Assembly: GCF_014642915.1 (NCBI RefSeq)
Contig: NZ_BMJE01000002.1
Span: 310,001-374,000 of the forward strand
Direction of reading: 5' to 3'
DNA: 64,000 nt
Source of the DNA: Flavobacterium suaedae
Lineage (GTDB): Bacteria; Bacteroidota; Bacteroidia; Flavobacteriales; Flavobacteriaceae
Shown: in pieces, positions 59,591 to 64,000 of the stretch
Layout: the number at the start of each line of letters is the position of its first letter
How positions within the stretch are numbered: position 1 is the first letter of the stretch
Position numbers and translations under genes: made by a program
Notes under the pieces: generated by a model
What the model saw: only the letters and a program-made list of their open reading frames with translations
What the model was told of the DNA's origin: nothing
The model's database searches: none

Positions 59591-61678
59591 TCAGAAGATA
59601 TAGTTCACGGAAAGGTTGCCATAATAATTTACAGGCAGGGCAGGGTAGTAGTAACGGGGCGAAGCACCATTAAACCCTGTAGCATTAACCAAAACCATAC
59701 TGGCATAATGGGTGTCTGTTACATTGTTTACTCCAAAGGCGATGTTAGAAGTTAACCCCTTTAAAATAGCAAACTGGTAGCCTGCTTTCAGGTTCAATAA
59801 GTTGTAAGAACCAGAATAAAGGCTGTTAGCATCATTAAGCGGCATACCGTCTAGATAATAATAATCTGCAGTGAGGTATAGTCCGAAATCCATTTCCGCC
59901 CTTAACCCGGCATTGATTTTATTTTTAGGTACTCCTGTAAGTTCATTGCCGGAATAATCATTACCGTTATCATTAAATTCTTTAAATTCATAGTTCCCTA
60001 TGGAAGCTGCAAAGTAAGGCTGAAGATTACATTTACGGCTTACTTCCCAATAGTAATTAGCGCCTATTTCTATACCCCGGTGTAAAGTTTCGCCTGCATT
60101 AACCCCTACATACTGGTCTTCACCTACACGTTGGGCTACTAATAAATCATTAACCTGCATGTTGTAAACTGCAAATTCAGTAAATAGTTTTTTGTTAAGG
60201 AAATAAAACTTCCCGCCTACTTCAAAGTTATAGCCATTTTCAGGTTTAATATCAGGGTTTATAGTTCCCTCGGGGTTCAATGTTTCCTCTATGACAGGCA
60301 GGGAGAAGCCCCTGCTGGCAGAAACATACAGCGTTTGTAATGTAGTTGGTTTGTATAATAGCGAAACCTGTGGCGACCATATACCATCATAACTGTAATC
60401 GTCATTAGAAATTACTTCCTGTGGAAAAGTGTTTTTAAGTTCAAAGCTGGTTTTATTATAATTAATGCCTGCCTGTAGTTCCAGTTTTTTTATGATAGAA
60501 AATCGCAATTGGGCGAATACATTTATAAAGTTTCTGTCTTGTTCTGTACCTGTTAGCCTATTACCTTGCAGGCTGCCGTTTCCGTTGTTCGCTTCGTATA
60601 AATTTTCGTAAGTATCTGCCTCATAACCATCTTTAAAGTATTCCATTCCGGCAATAAAGTTTACCTGTCTTTCAGCGATAGTATACTGCCCTGTAAACTG
60701 AGTCCTTGCGCCATAAGCAAGTGTGTTTTGCGAAAGTATATTAAACGGTCTGGGTTCATAATTGTCTTTTACATTTACAAAAACAGAAGTAGCGTTGTTA
60801 AGCCCTGCCATTGGCTGCCATTGATAGGAAAGCCCGCCTAAGTAAGAATCATACTGTTCATAGCCTTTTGCTGATTTCCATGTATAAGCTGCGGTCTCGG
60901 GGTTGTTTTCAAAAGTTTCCTTATCCACCGAACTGGGTATGTAGGCTTTCATATAGGTATAATTACCAAAATATGTAAGGCTGCTTTTTTCCTTTTTTAA
61001 AAGTTCCCCTGCAAGGGTTATACCCTCTCTGTTATATTCACTATTTTCACGGTAGCCGTCTGTTTCCAGCTTATGGTAACTGATGTTTACATTTCCATTA
61101 TCGGTAGCATAGCCATAGTTTACGGTATTTTTCATGAGTCCGAACGAACCATGTGTGGTGCTTACGCTAGCCGTGTTTCCGTTTACTGTAGTATGTTTGG
61201 GTTGTAACAATATGGCTCCGCCAAGCCCTGCACCATATAGGCTGGAAAGTGGGCCTTTTATCACCTCTGCCTGTTGCAGCAGTTCCATATCAATATCTTC
61301 AATAGTGGTTTCACTATCTCCCGATGTAAGCGGAATGTTACCGTAAAAAGCACGGATTTTATTGGTGCCGTATTGTGTTCTGGCTCCGATTCCTCTTATA
61401 GTAATTCGATTAGTATTAATAGCTCCTGACTGCATATATACTCCAGGCAGTGTATTTAATACAGGAGCAATGTTGGTATTGTTATTACGCTGAATTTCTT
61501 TGACAGAAAGCACACCAATAGCAGCAGGAGCATTTAGCAAGCTGTCATTTATATGAAAATCACTTATAGTAATTTCTTTAAGTTGATTATTGTTGAAAAG
61601 GCTATCCTGAGGTTGTTGTGCCATAATAGGCATGGTTATAAACAGGAGTAATAACCATTGTTTTTTTAGGGTGAGCAT
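59591..61678 (-). CDS. TonB-dependent outer-membrane receptor (FecA-like layout)
   Basis: The 695-residue protein has a signal peptide (about 1-20), a short region and then a plug (about 45-170) with Ile-Thr-Ile-Arg-Gly-Ile-Gly-Ala-Arg-Thr-Gln-Tyr-Gly and Ala-Glu-Val-Ile-Lys-Gly-Pro-Leu-Ser-Ser-Leu-Tyr-Gly-Ala-Gly-Leu-Gly-Gly, followed by a beta-barrel ending in a terminal Phe. Unlike the other two receptors here it has no carboxypeptidase-regulatory-like domain and no plug cysteines. It may take up an iron complex; the substrate is inference. It lies 88 bases downstream of the sugar dehydrogenase gene. Confidence 0.92.
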   Translation of the reverse strand: MLTLKKQWLLLLFITMPIMAQQPQDSLFNNNQLKEITISDFHINDSLLNAPAAIGVLSVKEIQRNNNTNIAPVLNTLPGVYMQSGAINTNRITIRGIGARTQYGTNKIRAFYGNIPLTSGDSETTIEDIDMELLQQAEVIKGPLSSLYGAGLGGAILLQPKHTTVNGNTASVSTTHGSFGLMKNTVNYGYATDNGNVNISYHKLETDGYRENSEYNREGITLAGELLKKEKSSLTYFGNYTYMKAYIPSSVDKETFENNPETAAYTWKSAKGYEQYDSYLGGLSYQWQPMAGLNNATSVFVNVKDNYEPRPFNILSQNTLAYGARTQFTGQYTIAERQVNFIAGMEYFKDGYEADTYENLYEANNGNGSLQGNRLTGTEQDRNFINVFAQLRFSIIKKLELQAGINYNKTSFELKNTFPQEVISNDDYSYDGIWSPQVSLLYKPTTLQTLYVSASRGFSLPVIEETLNPEGTINPDIKPENGYNFEVGGKFYFLNKKLFTEFAVYNMQVNDLLVAQRVGEDQYVGVNAGETLHRGIEIGANYYWEVSRKCNLQPYFAASIGNYEFKEFNDNGNDYSGNELTGVPKNKINAGLRAEMDFGLYLTADYYYLDGMPLNDANSLYSGSYNLLNLKAGYQFAILKGLTSNIAFGVNNVTDTHYASMVLVNATGFNGASPRYYYPALPVNYYGNLSVNYIF

Positions 61679-61702
61679 AAAGTGAAGTGTAGGTATTAAA
61701 AT

Positions 61703-61738
61703 ATAAATCCTATGATTTAATGAACCATAGGATTTATT
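61703..61738 (-). terminator. Hairpin between the sugar dehydrogenase and TonB receptor genes
   Basis: A 12-base stem (ATAAATCCTATG / CATAGGATTTAT) with an 11-base loop is followed on the minus strand by a T-rich stretch, about 29 bases after the dehydrogenase stop codon. AT-rich, so perhaps a weak terminator. Confidence 0.55.
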
Positions 61739-61766
61739 TTAAGTTATGTTACAGCTTAGTATGAAA

Positions 61767-63068
61767 TTATTTGTTGGCAGATATTCTCCATATGGTATTC
61801 CCGGCATCATCGTTTACTAACATAGAGCCATCTTTAATTACGGTAACGGCTACCGGACGGCCATATACTTGCGATTTTTCCCTATCAGCAATAAAACCTG
61901 TCATGAAGTCTTCCGGCTTACCGGCTGGCTTTCCATTTTTAAAAGGAACAAATAGCACTTTATACCCTACCAGATTAGAGCTGTTCCACGAACCGTGTTG
62001 CCCTACAAAAGCTCCGTTTTTATATTTAGCAGGAAAAGCATCCTTATCATAAAAAGCAATTCCTAATGATGCAGTATGGCTACCCACGGCTACATCGGGC
62101 ACTATGGCTTTTTCAACCAGTTCCGGTTTTTTGCCTTTCATTCTTGGGTCTTCTATCTGCCCGAAGTAAGAATAAGGCCAGCCATAAAAGCCGCCTTTTT
62201 TAACACTTGTAATATAGTCGGGCACAAGATGGTCACCTAAATCATCACGTTCGTTAACAGCCGTCCAAAGTTCATTATTTGCAGGGTTCCAGTCCATTCC
62301 CACAGGGTTACGTAACCCGTAAGCATATATTATTTCGCCACTTCCGTCAGGATTTATTTCCAGTATATCAGCACGCCTTTTTTCTTCCTCCATTCCATAT
62401 TCCCCAACATTACTGGCAGAACCTACAGATATATATATTTTAGAACCATCGGCATTGGTAAGCAGGTTTCTTGTCCAATGGTGGTTGTATCCGCCTGCGG
62501 GTAAATCAACTATTTTTTCTCCTTTACCTTCCAGTTTCAGTGCTCCTGTTTTATAGGGGTAGCGGTATAAACCGTCAGTGTTGGCTACATAAAAGTAATT
62601 GCCTACTATTAGCATTCCGTATGGTTGATTAAGCTCATTAACAAAAACTTTTCTTGTTTCATATTCACCATCGTTATTACTATCACGGAAAACGGTAATT
62701 CGGTCTGCACTACTGTGCGTGTTAGACTCCGCAACAAAAATATCGCCATTAGGTGCTTGATAGGTGTTGCGTGGGTTTTCTAAGTCTGTCGCAAATTTAG
62801 TAACAGTAAACCCTGCCGGAACTTTTGGGCCTTCGCCCTTCGGCCAGTCGGTCATTCCACTGCGTTTCGCTACCGATTCGGTACTGTACGGCGCAGGTAA
62901 TTCAAGCTCTCCTACAGCAGTTTCTACAACTGTAACGCTATCCGAAGTTGTTTTTTCTGTTTCGTTTTGTGCTAATACGTTATTATCTTCATTTTTTACT
63001 TTTTCCTCTTTACAGGAGTAAAGCGAAAGCATACCTGCAAGGGCTAAAATTATAGTTACTTTTTTCAT
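61767..63068 (-). CDS. PQQ-dependent sugar dehydrogenase-like lipoprotein
   Basis: The 433-residue protein has a lipoprotein signal (Leu-Ser-Leu-Tyr-Ser-Cys, Cys19), a low-complexity linker of about 40 residues and then a six-bladed beta-propeller of the glucose/sorbosone dehydrogenase family. Typical segments are Asn-Pro-Arg-Asn, Tyr-Asn-His-His-Trp-Thr-Arg-Asn, Val-Gly-Ser-Ala-Ser-Asn, Tyr-Gly-Leu-Arg-Asn-Pro-Val-Gly-Met and Lys-Lys-Gly-Gly-Phe-Tyr-Gly-Trp-Pro. It would oxidise an aldose or related sugar in the periplasm or at the surface with PQQ; no PQQ synthesis genes are present here. The nearby TonB receptor could import a cofactor or sugar, but that is speculation. Confidence 0.88.
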   Translation of the reverse strand: MKKVTIILALAGMLSLYSCKEEKVKNEDNNVLAQNETEKTTSDSVTVVETAVGELELPAPYSTESVAKRSGMTDWPKGEGPKVPAGFTVTKFATDLENPRNTYQAPNGDIFVAESNTHSSADRITVFRDSNNDGEYETRKVFVNELNQPYGMLIVGNYFYVANTDGLYRYPYKTGALKLEGKGEKIVDLPAGGYNHHWTRNLLTNADGSKIYISVGSASNVGEYGMEEEKRRADILEINPDGSGEIIYAYGLRNPVGMDWNPANNELWTAVNERDDLGDHLVPDYITSVKKGGFYGWPYSYFGQIEDPRMKGKKPELVEKAIVPDVAVGSHTASLGIAFYDKDAFPAKYKNGAFVGQHGSWNSSNLVGYKVLFVPFKNGKPAGKPEDFMTGFIADREKSQVYGRPVAVTVIKDGSMLVNDDAGNTIWRISANK

Positions 63069-63217
63069 TTGTTGTGTAATTGTGTGATTTTAGATAGACG
63101 AATTTAATTATTTGGAAATGGTTTTGTTGGCTAATTCACATAATATTAGGCTAATTTTAACAGCAATAAAGTTTTATAAATTGATTTTAGTTTTATAGCT
63201 TGCTCTTTCCTAATTGC

Positions 63218-63225
63218 TATATTTG
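63218..63225 (+). promoter_or_regulatory. -7 box of hpt
   Basis: TATATTTG is an exact TANNTTTG, 28 bases before the hpt TTG start. Confidence 0.55.
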
Positions 63226-63253
63226 CATATTATATCAGTAATAAAAAAATAAA

Positions 63254-64000
<747 letters not shown>

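Overview
This AT-rich window reads as chromosomal DNA of a member of the Flavobacteriaceae (Bacteroidota). The evidence is the gliding/type IX secretion operon gldK-gldL-gldM-gldN, exosortase XrtF with its partner protein, a short primary sigma factor lacking region 1.1, three SusC-free TonB-dependent receptors, a T9SS C-terminal sorting domain, and about twenty promoters with the Bacteroidota -7 box TANNTTTG. No rRNA, tRNA, CRISPR array, insertion sequence or prophage was seen. Gene density is high; only one gap (6539-6853) exceeds 300 bases.

Layout. 1-5.7 kb: a cut-off lipoprotein, kynureninase, a lipoprotein, an MtfA-type metallopeptidase, then (minus) a thioredoxin-like protein and a TonB receptor whose plug carries a CxxC pair. 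5.8-14.2 kb: rpe, primary sigma factor, an HTH-like protein divergent from a repeat-type surface protein plus a CDP-alcohol phosphatidyltransferase, a Bor-like lipoprotein, pnp, rpsO and a GAF protein. 14.2-19.9 kb: xrtF and its partner, then a probable metal (copper-like) acquisition set (HYC_CC_PP protein, TonB receptor, HMA protein) and a porin. 19.9-30.3 kb (all minus): a large macroglobulin-like protein, groL-groS, and the run miaB / GxxExxY cassette / sigma-54 activator / lptE / TPR protein / secG. 30.5-40.1 kb (plus): topA, a degenerate arginase-fold protein, gldKLMN, an FAD oxidoreductase. 40-53 kb: DUF983, ABC-F, App1 phosphatase divergent from a YegS lipid kinase, a FemAB/GNAT protein, DUF5522, hutU, DUF4136, a T9SS cargo, phenylalanine hydroxylase. 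53-64 kb: M3 peptidase, RelE/ParE toxin and antitoxin embedded downstream of purK-purE, an MFS transporter, a HEAT-like protein, a TonB receptor, a PQQ-type sugar dehydrogenase, hpt and the start of adk.

How it works together. Most of the window is core physiology: translation and RNA turnover (rpsO, pnp), chaperonin, protein export (secG, T9SS), outer-membrane biogenesis (lptE), purine synthesis and salvage (purE, purK, hpt, adk) and amino-acid catabolism (kynureninase, urocanate hydratase, phenylalanine hydroxylase). The accessory parts are the two cysteine-plug TonB systems, the GxxExxY cassette bounded by inverted repeats, and the toxin-antitoxin pair. The observations I rate most worth checking are: the arginase-fold protein that has lost half of its metal ligands and sits between topA and the gliding operon; the paired inverted repeats around the GxxExxY gene; the cysteine-rich metal-uptake set; and several genes whose -7 box lies so close to the start codon that the mRNA should be leaderless.
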